Source: Sphagnum magellanicum (lineage: Eukaryota > Streptophyta > Sphagnopsida > Sphagnales > Sphagnaceae). From it: DNA of 64,000 nucleotides. Each line of letters starts with the position of its first letter. The first letter of the stretch is position 1. The stretch is from the NCBI GenBank assembly GCA_021904315.1, contig CM038917.1:19204041-19268040 (forward strand), read 5' to 3'. This document shows positions 12,741 to 23,841 of this stretch, piece after piece. The notes below the pieces were generated by a model that worked only from the letters and a program-made list of their open reading frames with translations, was not told the origin of the DNA and did no database searches. Position numbers and translations under genes: made by a program.

Positions 12741-12950
12741 CATAGTGCTGGGCTAATTTATATTATTTTCAGAAATGTTGAAACTTTTGGGAAATTGTTT
12801 TTCCCGAAAAGTTTTTTTTCAAAATTTTTTTTTTCCCCCTGAAAGAAACTAAAGAATCTGATAGAATATTTGTGAATATATCAATTGTCCAAAATGGAAT
12901 CCTCAAAATTAATTAATTATTCAACAAACATGTGTCCAAGGTACTACTAG
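12741..12950. mobile_element. MITE family B, copy 1
   Basis: The core tatattattttcagaaatgttgaaa, then an AT-rich middle, then ctcaaaattaattaattatt and acatgtgtccaaggtactac, matches the copies at 50611, 50851 and 61837. The right end gtccaaggtac is the complement of the family's left end. The left end here is eroded. It has no coding capacity. Confidence 0.65.
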
Positions 12951-14268
12951 GGTATTCATTCGACTACCTATTATTTGTAGGATATCATTTAAGTGGCAAT
13001 TATGTTCCAATTTAAGGAGGTGGTTCTCAAACACACTTGTTGTGTGATGCTCTTCATGGGTGTACTACAACTGCCTTGGATAAGAAGTACAATTCTCACC
13101 TATCCTTTGAAAGTAGAAATTGGAATATGGATGGGACCCGAGGATAGTCATGCAAACATTATGTGTCCTACCCAATGTATTGTTGATAGCGTGCATAGTA
13201 TGTATGTGTCCTGAGATGCATTTGCGCCACAATATGTTGTTCAACCATTGCCCTTTGTTTCTTTTTCTCGCCCTTTCTTGGTGCTTTCTTTTTTATAAAG
13301 TTTGGCATGGTTTATTCATTGGCCAATACTTGACAAGCTAGAAACTTTTTATAAGGCATTGGATTCCCAAGTTCAACCCATCCCCCCCCCCCTCCCTCTT
13401 TCATACTTTGACACGATCATGGGGAGAAAGATTTGTAAAGCACTTTGTTCACGATCGATCCCTTGTAATCCACACTTGAGTCTTGTTGCTGTAAAAGAAT
13501 GTGGCAATTGAATTGTTCTATTTTGTCATTGTCAAACTTCAAAAAATTCGTAGTTTTCTTTTTTCATCAAACTGTAGAAGAGCACTGGGCTTACATACGG
13601 TTTCTTAGTTCATCCAGAATAGTATGTACATGGGCTTCAATGTTAATCCCTCATTGGCTAATCACAACAATTATTATTACTATTACTATTATTATTAGTT
13701 ATTTATTATTTGTTTTATCTCTCATTACTGCATCATTTTCATCTCGACCCTATTGAAATAACATCCCAAATATATTAAAAGTGCCACGATGTGCAAGGGG
13801 GGGGGGGAAGGGGGGCGTAGGCACGTATCCAAGCTTCCCAAGTTGCTTCACATTTCATCAAAACTTGGTGAAATTTTCACGACTTATGGAGGAGGAGGAG
13901 GAGGGTCCATTATAATGCATAACATTGCTCGCTCAAAAGAGGGGCACTTCCACGTACCTATTATGGGTGAGACGCCATTCCCTTGGTTCGGGATGGGTTC
14001 TACGAGGGCCTATTTAAAGTCTAACCCGTGTTGTCCACTATAGATTCATGTAGCTCCATTGTTACCAACTGTCCGTTCACATCACAAGTGGAACCAGCAA
14101 AAGCAAAAGCAGGAAAGCATGGAAGTGGTTTGGATGTCGTATTTGGACACTTTTTTTTCAAGCATTTTTGTGGGACAAGGAGCTAGCTATTGATCTGGTT
14201 CCACTTTGGTGCTCTTGGGACCAGGGTATCATTATGACTACATTTAGGATAGTTGCTTTCTAAAACAA
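12951..14268. other. Intergenic, no gene recognised
   Basis: Several overlapping plus-strand frames of 60-85 codons lie at 12993-14043 without a recognisable domain or splice structure. A run of about 11 G at 13798 and a (GGA)n stretch at 13889-13905 are present. The segment 13960-14100 has higher GC and a tatttaaag word at 14009 that could be a TATA box of a lost element, but nothing downstream supports a gene. Confidence 0.35.
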
Positions 14269-14900
14269 ATGTCAAGTCAAAAGGTGTTTCTTCTTAACAT
14301 GACCATTGACAATTATGGAAACAACGTAGATTTAGTCAAGTGGATGCAAGTTGGTGATATGGAGAATGCATGGATGATGTTCAATCGTGTCAAGCATGTT
14401 GAAGGATGGACCACCATGGTGTGTCATGTTTATGATGTAGTGTATTATGAAGTCATGATCATTACTATGTATAATGCAATCAAAATACATGAAAGCCCAA
14501 TGTGTCTTGTGAACCAAACTTAACAATGTTTTGTTCAAGTATGGAATCAATCAAACCAATTTCAAAGGGTTCATGGCAAATAATGCATAGCAAATTGGAA
14601 TGCTATTAAAATCATTTATGGGTAAATATCCCAATGTGAACATGGTTAACAAGGAATGAACTTGTTTATTCATTGGACTTTGTCACTTAACACACCAAAC
14701 AATTGATTGCACCGGAGTTCCAAAATCAAAACAAAACATTGTGTTACAAAAAAACTACCTCTTTGGAAAACACCAATGTTCAATATGCTATAATTCAATG
14801 TTGGTGGTATTCCTTTGGGGTTGCTAATGAGCGTACAATTCACAAATTCAATAATTGGTTGAGCTTTTGTGTGCTAAACAATGGAGAGGATTCATAATAC
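14269..14900 (+). pseudogene. Decayed transposon ORF (unnamed plant transposase-like family)
   Basis: An 84-codon open segment starting at 14269 contains DLVKWMQVGDMENAW and EGWTTMVCHVYD. Reading on through stops and frameshifts gives NFKGFMA (near 14560), then NVNMVNKE (near 14635) and a final block resembling AIRCWWxSxGVANExTIHxxNNWLSF (14780-14870). From memory these blocks occur in this order in a repetitive protein family of seed-free plant genomes that is probably transposon-derived. I cannot name the superfamily. Several stops show it is dead. It has no close neighbour gene. Confidence 0.55.
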
Positions 14901-16762
14901 ATGTAAAACTTCTTTCCAATATTTTATCAATTTCACTATGTATAACTTTTTCATTTCTTTTTGTCATGTAATATTTATATAATCTTTTACACCTACTTGT
15001 AGAAGTTCACAATGGAAGAACTTATAAACATGTTGACTTGAAATTTGTTAGAGATGGTACATAACACTTGGTTTGGAATGTGAATTAACACTGAGAACAC
15101 ATGAAAGATGGGGAGAGTTCCTTGGTCTCGAACAGGCCCTGGTAGAACCCACTACCACCTACCCAAATGGCGGATTAGCCAGGATTACCAGGCTTGCTTG
15201 CTGGCCAGGTTCCGTGGGTACATGGGCCCTACCATAGTAGATGATCACTTACTTGTCCAACAGTCCCCTTAGGAAAAGCCCTAAAAAAGTCGAGTCAGGC
15301 CCTTCTGTTTGGAACGTGCCCCCTTTTTGGGCTTCTTCACAGCTCAAGATGTCTCTTTAAAGTGTACTTCAAGCTAGCAGAGTCGCATGGAGCATCTCTG
15401 CTTGCTTTTTTTTGATGCTCCTCAATCCTGGCAAATTATGGCAAATCTTTACACTGGGTAAGGCCCTTGGATTGGGTGTTACTGAAATGAGGGCCTGTGT
15501 GCAAGGAAGGAGCCTGAGTGTTGGCCTTTGGTACCAGGGTTAGGGCTGCACTAGGCTCTAGCCTTGTGCAAGTGTGTGGTAGGAGCCAAGTGCTGGCCTT
15601 TGCTATCCGGGTTTGGGCTGCACTTGGCTCCAGCCTCATGTCGAGCCCTCCCTCCAATAACACCCATATCTATGGGCCTTAACAGACTATTTGTTCCTGG
15701 CATAACATAAAAAAAATGACAACCCTGAACCCTAAAGCCCTAAACCCTAATGGCAAACCTGCAACATTTGTTCTCAAGAAAGTGGCCGCATGCGCACCCA
15801 GTCTTCACTGCCAGTGTCACAACTGAACAAAACCCAGACCAAAACTCCAATACAAAGTTGACATCCACCAAAGGAAGGAGAGAGAAAAAGGAGGTGGCAT
15901 CTACGGTGCATATAAACAAAGAAGCAGCCATAGAAGGATGTAGGGTTTAGGGTTTAATCAATTAGATCCATTTCAGTGCTTGCAACAAGCTGGGCTTTAT
16001 AGAGATATTGAGAGAAATACACATTACCACACCCAGACAGAATGAGTACACATTTCTATACAAAAGTTGTAGGTGCAAATTTTGGAAATTGTTTCAAGAA
16101 GTTCCCCAAAAATGGGCTCAAATAGGCTTGCATTTCTTCACAATAACAAGAACACCTCGTGAACATTCCTCAACAAATATACAGCACCCAACAAACCGAC
16201 AACAACAACGACGTGTTGGCAACAACCAATGACTTTGGATAGCATCATTGGCTTACATGAAGGAAAAATGGGAGTTTGCTAACCCGGATTCAATAATTTA
16301 TCTTAAACATCGACTATCTGAATAAGTTTATTGATCTCAAATACATGTGTATTGGCTACCTAGTACAAAAGTAGAAACAACACCTTGTGTTTAGTTTAGT
16401 TGGAGGATATAAAGTCATATCATGAGGCTTTTCTCTAGCTAGGGACAATATTGGATTTTTCTTCAAATTTATAATCTATATTTTTTGGGGATTCTTAAAC
16501 AAAGTATATATATTACTGTGAGTAGCCCAAAAGAGAAGACTACGTTATGTCTATTTTGAGAGTGACAAATGTTTGCTCAAAGTTTTATTTTAGGAGTGTG
16601 TGAAAGTGCGGTTTTTTTTAATAAAAATATTTAAAAATGGGTGGTGGACCAATCAAAGAGGTCCATCACCAAAAGAAAAGAAAAAACTTGATGGTCCCCC
16701 CTTCCAACTAATTAATGGCTAACATAACTATTGAAGCTAATATGTAAAGTCACCTTGACATT
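14901..16762. other. Intergenic with telomere-like motifs, no gene recognised
   Basis: The segment 15130-15660 has higher GC and low-similarity repeats of a ggctgcactnggctcnagcc word (15545 and 15608), giving a 75-codon minus-strand frame of no known family. Telomere-type ccctaaaccctaa lies at 15733-15750, and the inverted form gtagggtttagggttt at 15938-15954, bracketing about 190 bp with overlapping open frames on both strands. No exon structure could be built. Confidence 0.35.
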
Positions 16763-17106
16763 AAAGTTATCCATAAAGTCACTTTTGTCTATTTTGAGCT
16801 TTGAACCCCTCTTTGATCCCAATTGGAATGAAATCTCAAAATGAGAAAAAAAATTGAGTACCATTCAACAAAAACAGGGTGTCACTTTTACAATATTTCA
16901 TTGAATATATATCAGTAAGTATAATAGTAATGGAGGTGTAAGTCAGGCAAATAAACAATTAGTGAGGACCAAATTGGGGTTTAAAAATAGTTTAGTCCCC
17001 TCTTTTTGTCTCGTATACTATTTTCATCCTCTCTTTTGATTTGGTCCCAATTTCAGCAAAAGAGGCTCTTAGTACCCTCAGTTTCAGGTACTTTACTTAG
17101 TACTTT
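16763..17106. mobile_element. MITE family A, copy 3 (diverged)
   Basis: The left end AAAGTTATCCATAAAGTCAC and the complemented right end AAAGTACTAAGTAAAGTACC follow the family pattern. The middle keeps atatatatcagtaagtataa and taatggaggtgtaagtcagg, which correspond to gcagcagtggaggcgctcagg in the other copies. The flanks are ATT at the left and AAT at the right, so no clean target duplication remains. Confidence 0.65.
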
Positions 17107-17386
17107 AATGGATGACCCAAGAGAAAGGGGAGTTCTTCTTTCTTTAAATTAAAAAAATAAAAATTCATTAGATTTGCAGTCTGAATTCTAGACCTAGGTG
17201 TAGGGTAAAGCCTGGGGGGGAAGGGGGGATGGGTGTGGGTTCACAAAATAAGGGACCTAGGAGGAGGCAATAGCCAAGTCCAACTCAGCATTTTGGGAAC
17301 GTCCCCGGTCCATTGACTTTACTCGTCGAAACCAAAGGCCAAAGGTTATCATAACCTAAACATACATAGATCATGAGCCATAGGAC

Positions 17387-17511
17387 GGGGAGTGTTCTTA
17401 CACCTATTCCTTAAGAGTGGGACATGTCTTATGCCTCCTAGGGATCTTACACACAAAAAAGGATGCATAAGACCCCTTCCCACTCTCGGGGAGTAGGTGT
17501 AATATTCCTCC
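17387..17511. repeat. Foldback: ~51-bp imperfect inverted repeat
   Basis: The left arm (17387-17437) and the complement of the right arm (17461-17511) share blocks such as ttacacctannncc, gagagtggga/aagagtggga and gtcttatgcnt. By eye about four-fifths of positions pair, around a loop of about 23 bases. The flanks do not pair further. It could be a small foldback transposon or an RNA hairpin; nothing in the sequence decides between them. Confidence 0.65.
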
Positions 17512-19248
17512 TCTTTTCTAGGAGGGATGCGCATGCACATAAAGTGCCCTCCAAACGCACTAGGAAATTCCATGGAGTACTTTCCGTGGGCACACTATGT
17601 CCTTACTTTGTATCAACTTTAGCTTTATAAAAGGGACTTTGTTAGAACGACTTGTATTGCATAGGACAAGGAGAAGACCCCAAGAAGCATTGAGAGAGAG
17701 AGAGAGATAGAGAGAGTGGTAATGCTCAAAATTGGTGGTGGTCCCACACAAATCAAGCACCATGTCATGAGTCATGAAAGGAGTTATTAGTTAGAGGTTT
17801 TGTTTTGGGAACATGTTTTGTTTTTGCAAATTTTGGGTACCACTTGGACTTTGTTGTTCAAGCTCATGTGGGGAACTATATAACAAGCCCCTTTTGGATG
17901 TAATAGTGGGTGTCCTAGATGTGGTGCCATTGCAAGTCATGTGCACGATAGGGTTCACTTGATTACAGGATCAGACTTGGGTAAGGTAGTTGGCTTCATT
18001 GTATAGTACCATTGGTTGGCTTCATTGTATCATATCCTTGGGTGGCTTCATTTGATGGTACAGTGTACCCTTGTGGAGAATGCCATATTCCTTTTATAAA
18101 TGTTTCACCACGACAAATCTAACATTTAACCCAAAATGTGGATCATATATGGTATGACATACGATGAACCTTTTTCATTCCCCTGGAGTCATCAAATATT
18201 ACCCATGATTGTAGAACTTGTTGACATGTTGCATTGAGGTGTTAGGAAGCACAAGATCATTCTGCTTTTGGTCTTTGTACTTGAAGATACAAACTTGTGA
18301 ATTCCAAACCCTAATCCATTTTCCAAACAAGACAAAAATGAAGTTGTTCGTGATATAGTTCCTTGGCATTAGAGTAGACCATGTCAACGACATATGTACA
18401 TATGTGAGGTTGCCATTAGACCATGCCTAAGCGTAATATTGTGAGTAAAATCAGACTTATGAAGTAAAGCTGAAAACAAAGCTGAAAACAAGTAGATTGG
18501 AGAAGAAAAAGATTGAAAGCCAAAAATTAATTGTCACAAAACGAATAAAGACTCTAGTAGGCCTACTACCAATATTTTGGTACGAAGATGTTGAAGATTC
18601 GATAATTTGAGACACCTTACATGTGACAAGTAGTCCATTTGACAAAGACCCTGCTGTCCCGCACCTAGTATCAGATTTACAGCAGCCTTCTTCAAGCATC
18701 CTCTCAATCTCACCAATCTCCTGGCTGCCTGCAGAACACCTTGGATGTTCTCATCATGCAAAACCTAAATAGAATGCATTCTTCTCTGTGCACAAAGAAC
18801 ACAACTGCAGCACACAGGGCTTGCAGTTGGATGTTTATGTCAAACGGGGATCAGCAATGTCTTAGTATGCTGTATTTTCCTTCTGTAGTTCTTGGAGCAC
18901 AATGCTTCCAGGTTCTAGCTATCCATATTAATGAAAGCGATCATAACTTAGGTAGGAATGCTTTCCTGAAACTACATGATGTGATGCCTTAAGGTTCACT
19001 TGTGAAACTCATTGTTTTGCAGTTCTAGAATATCCCTACAAGTAGATTATATAGTCTATGGAAATTGGTATGACAACTCACAATCTTCATGCCTTGTGCC
19101 TGATTATTCAAAGTGGGACATCAGAAGCATTCTAGTTTTCTCTTTGTCAGGTCCAGATGAGTATTGAATGATCCAGAAAAGTATGCTTGATTCATTATCA
19201 GCTGAAGAAGAACTCCAATTGTTTCAAAAGAGCTTGACTAATGTATGC
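17512..19248. other. Intergenic, probably including the ISA3 3' region
   Basis: A (GA)n tract lies at 17693-17716. No plant gene is recognisable. The 300 or so bases left of 19248 are downstream of the ISA3 stop on its strand and should include its 3' untranslated region. Overlapping frames of 64-83 codons at 18199-18992 match no family known to me. Confidence 0.4.
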
Positions 19249-22140
19249 TCAAGGTTTCGCATGAAGCAAAATTGAGGAGAATGGTGCCACATTGTAGTGC
19301 TTTTCTACACCAGGTACTCCTCCATCACAAAAGTCATCTGGAGATGGAAGATTGGTATCCACCACCCGAAACCATCGCCTGCCAGGTGGAGGTGTTGGCA
19401 AAGCAGCTTTCACAAAATAAGTATGTGCATTGAATGCTGCAAAAAGGTCTCCACATCCTGAGTGGCTGCCCTCATGCAGGGTAAAAGCGAGGAAGCGGCT
19501 CTCTGGGTTATCCCAGTTGTGTTCATGCCATGTGATGTCAGCATTTGTGAGAAATGATTGGCGCCCTAGGAGTGGATGCTCTCTGCGGAGCTTGATGGTC
19601 ATGGCAAAAAACCGAAACTGGCTTTGCCGCTTCTCCTCAAGCCGTGACCATTGGAAATGGTTGATGTCGGTGTCAAAGCCATAGCTGTTGTTGTTCCCGT
19701 TTCGAGTGTGGCCATATTCATCTCCCATAAGAATCATTGGTGTCCCCTGGGATAGCATGAGTGCTAACTGAAAGTTCCGCACTTGCCGTTCTCGTATGGC
19801 ATTTACAGCTGCTTCATTAGTCTCACCTTCCACCCCACAATTCCAACTGAAGTTATCGTTAGAGCCATCCTGCCCTCCTTCCCCATTGGCCTCATTGTGC
19901 TTGGAGTTGTAGGCCACAAGGTCATAGAGTGTGAAGCCATCATGTGCTATCACAAAATTGATGCTGTGAAAGGGCTTTCGCTGGTTGACTTGGTAAAGAT
20001 CTGCAGATCCAGAGAGACGAGTGGCAAAAGCACCTTTCATGCCAGTATCTCCCTTTATAAATCTGCGAACATCATCACGATACTTGCCATTCCATTCTGC
20101 CCATCTATCCCAATTGGGGAACTTGCCCACAAGGTACAGACCTCCACAATCCCAGGGCTCAGCAATCAGCTTGCACCTTTCCAGTATGGGGTCTTGTGTG
20201 ATTGCCCTCACAACAGGAGGACGTGCAAGTGGAGCCCCATCAATTCCACGACAAAGAATACTTGCCAGGTCAAAGCGGAAGCCATCCACATGGTATTCTG
20301 TGACCCAATGGCGTAAGCTGTCAAGTATGAGCTGCACCACTACTGGGTGATTGCAATTGAGAGTGTTTCCACAGCCACTGTAGTCACTGAGTTGTTTGTA
20401 GTTGTTTACATCTACCATATAATACACCAAGTTGTCAATTCCTCGGAAGGAAGTAAGGTAAGGGAAACGGTCATCACCTTCATTTGTATGGTTGTATACC
20501 ACATCAAGTATCACCTCTATGCCTGCATTGTGCAAAGCACGCACCATCTGTTTGAGCTCATTTGAAGCAGCCACTGCACCTCCCCCATTGCTGGCATATC
20601 TGCTCATGGATGCAAAGAAGTTAATGGTTGAGTAGCCCCATGTGTTCACCATGTGATCACGGGGATTTGGACGTCTCTGAAACTCAAATTCATCAAACTC
20701 AAACACAGGCAAAAGCTCAACAGATGTGATGCCGAGCTCCAGCAGATGCGGAATCTTCTGAATCAACCCTAAGTAGCTCCCCTGTGCACTTGACTCCACT
20801 TCTGAAGACTTGTCTGCTGTAAAGGCCCGCACATTCATTTCATATATAACTTGGTCCTTTTCTGCAATCGATGGCAGTTTGTACTCCTCGCCCCAATCAA
20901 ATTCCTCTGAAAAAAAATCATACGTGCCAAGAAAACCTGACAGCTTGTGTTCTGCATCACCAAAAACACGCCTCCCTTCCACCAATTTTGCATACGGATC
21001 CAGCAACACTTTAGTGGGATCAAAGCGATGACCCTTCTCCCATCCTTTTGGCCCATCCACAAGGTAGCCATAGAGCACATCCTTCCATGGCAGATTCTCA
21101 ACTAACAAATGCCAGACATTCCCTGTCTTATTTTTTTCTGGGTCAAAGACAACCACCTCTGTCGGTTGATCTGTAATTCCTGCATCCAAGTATCTGGTAT
21201 ACAAAATGGAGCCAAAAGGTTAGCATAATAAAACATAAGTTTGGAATCAGAAAAAGTAGCACAACATCAGAAAATCACCTTCTCAGGGATCAAAAGATTC
21301 AAGGAAGCAGAAACTCTGACCGCAAGCATGCGTGCACACATGCAATCCACATATCTGAAAATCGAGCTAAATTTAGGGTTTAAAAAAAACAATGTGATCA
21401 TCAATCTCCTTGTCAGAGATCAAAAGGGTACATGGAAGAAGAAACCCTGAACAAGGTAAGCACAACCCCATGAAAGAAAGTCCAAAAAGAAAGCATTGGA
21501 ATTTAGGGAATTGAAAGCCTTCTTCTCAGGGGGATTGAAAGATCCAAAGGAAACAGAAACTCATTCTTGCTGGAATGACATCGCCACTAACCAAAGAAGA
21601 AGTTCAGAAATTCTCTCATTGGAAGCCCATGATGATGATGATGATGAGCAACAACAACAAGTCACTCACTCACAAGCAGAGAGAAACGGCTGTGGCATGC
21701 TCAGAGAAGAGCGCGAAGTTAATGCCTTTGTCTGTTGGAGATGCACCTAATGGCGAAGGATGTCCTCGAGAGACGACGAATTGTTGTTGCTGTCGTCGTC
21801 CCTGTTCTGTGCTGTGTTGTTCGTCTACCAAGGCATCGACAACAAGCATTTGTCCACTGCCATTGGTCGCCTTCGTCGTCAATAGTACAACTCTTCTTCC
21901 GCTCCGTTGTTTTCTGAACAACTTGGTTGTTGCTTGCTTCAACTGCTTCATCACGATGCCCACGGCAAAGAGCCTCTCTCCTCCTCCTCCGGCGACACAT
22001 CCTCTTGACATCATCGATACTGATCTATATGATGTAGATGCTAAGCGCGACTTCTCAGGAAGCTTGACATTTCTGTTGTTGCTCGTCTTGTGGAATGGAA
22101 TGCACCGCGCCGAAGAAAGCTGTGTTGCATTCAATGCCAT
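19249..22140 (-). CDS. ISA3: Isoamylase-type starch debranching enzyme 3, plastid
   Basis: It hydrolyses alpha-1,6 branch points of starch-like glucans in plastids. Two exons: 22140-21674 and 21193-19249, joined by a GT-AG intron that restores SLCLYLDAG; the product is 803 aa. The ATG is the first after an in-frame TAG at 22161-22159. Residues 1 to about 60 look like a chloroplast transit peptide. A CBM48-type domain covers about 125-240 ([20 protein letters not shown]). The GH13 barrel follows, with DVVYNHT at 386-392, nucleophile Asp464 in GFRFDLAS, acid Glu501 in IAEPWD and Asp574 in IAHDGFTL. The C-terminus ([10 protein letters not shown]) matches ISA3, not ISA1 or ISA2, from memory. All catalytic residues are present, so it should be active. 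Angiosperm ISA3 genes are, from memory, split into many exons; here the whole catalytic domain is one exon. RCE1 lies 1.7 kb upstream on the same strand. Confidence 0.95.
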
Positions 22141-22161
22141 TTCAGTGAAAACTGTTTGCTA

Positions 22162-23841
22162 CAACAATCCCTTTTGCTGCTTCTTCTTCTCAATTTGCTA
22201 CTGTAAAGCTTCCTTCAAGCTGCTCTTCTTCCCTTCCTCCCGGCCTTACAAGCTCCGCCATACTTCTTACAAGCTCCCCTGAAACACCACACTATCAGCA
22301 AAACAAAAGTCCATACCGCAGAAGAAGAAGATCCATCCTCGGAGCTTCTTCTTCTTCTTCCTTTTTCTCTTCTTGATCACTCGTTCTACGATATGTGGCA
22401 GTTCCTTGTTGGTTGCTTATGGGAAATGGTGTATGCAAATCGTGAGGCCACAACAAGCTCATCGACCAGAGCAGCAGCCTCCATTGCCAAAGGATGGCTC
22501 CCCAAAACAGATTATTTGTTCAGTAACACGTCCAAAATCGTCCAAACTGCGAGAATCCTTCTATCAAAGAACACTCATCAGAAGATTCTTCAGATTTTCT
22601 ACCTGGAGTTCTTTGTTGCAGTGTGGAATACAATCTTTTGTAGCTCTTCTTCTTGTCGTGCACACAAGAGGCTTTCTGAAGCTTTTTCTTCATTTTTCTG
22701 GTGTGAAGTGAAGCTTACTGTCACAAGTGTTCCAGTGATTCTTAACTCTTCTTTCTGGAAACAAAGAAACTCTTGATCACAGCAAAAGAATGCAAGTGCC
22801 AAAAGATCATGTTCACATAACTCCAGCATCAAAGAAAAACATACCGGAAGAATCCACCTGACAGCAATTTGCTGTGTGCAAAACCACAAGTCAACACATC
22901 CCTGGAGACAAAGAACTCTTGATGGTAGCAAAGAGCACAAATGACAAAAGATGTTAAAACATACTCCAGCACAAAACCAAAGAGAAAAGACCAGACAAAT
23001 TCCCACCCACAGCAATTTTTGTCCAGAAGAAAACATCAACAGAGAGAGCAATTTTTGGGATCATAGAGATGAACTACAATGGTGATGATGAAACAGAGGA
23101 AGAAGACATAGATTCTTTGCAACATAGAGTAAGGGCAGCATGTAGAAGATGATGATGAAGAGGAAATACCCCAAGAGTGAATAGATCGCAAGGTTGGATC
23201 TGGGATATGACTACAACCCTGGTCACTATGAATGCAATGGATGTCCTTTGTCTCTCTCTCCTGTAATACACTTTGACCAAGACCCTCTCAGATACTTATC
23301 AGAATCACTATGCATTTTCACACATATTCAGAAGTCCACAGAAATTCTTGCAGTTGAACCCCCCACATACACAGAGATCTCAACTGACCTTTTGTGTAAA
23401 AAGGAGAATACTTGTAAAATTCATCAGCTTTAGAAGTGCACTTCACAACTTCTTGTTTGATCTGCAACATCAATTAAAGGACACTGCATATCTTCTCCTT
23501 GTCTGCAAAGATCTATCAGATAACTGGCAGCTGCAAGGCACTCTCCATTTCACTTCTATTGAAAGCAGTACATACATGGACAATGTCTAGAGTATATCCT
23601 GCTAACTTTTCTAGAACTATCACGAGGTCAAAATGCCAAAACAAGTCAGTCTGTGTTTTCCATGTGGATCCACTGAGGTTGGCTCCCTTGCACAACTTGT
23701 TCAGGGTGTCCAATACTTTGAGAAAACCACATTCTTACACAATTTCCTAAAACAATTAGGCAGGATACACACTGGTGTTCCTGCCTGTAGTCATCCAAGG
23801 GATAGACAGTCAAATGAAGCTTGCAATTCAATGGCATGAAG
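22162..23841. other. Spacer between ISA3 start and RCE1 stop
   Basis: Both flanking genes are on the minus strand, so this holds the RCE1 3' untranslated region and the ISA3 promoter and 5' leader. A purine-rich stretch on the coding strand (complement of 22340-22375, repeated cttctt) lies about 200 bp upstream of the ISA3 ATG and may be in its leader. Open frames of 100-150 codons on both strands are not homologous to any family I know. Confidence 0.5.

Noticed and set aside
19783..20316. 177-codon plus-strand frame
   Set aside because: It is antisense to the conserved ISA3 catalytic exon and is a shadow of it.
21575..22282. 235-codon plus-strand frame
   Set aside because: Antisense to ISA3 exon 1 and its intron; the minus strand has the homologous protein.
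22373..23051. Frames of 112-150 codons between ISA3 and RCE1
   Set aside because: No homology, and the region is accounted for as leader and 3' untranslated sequence.
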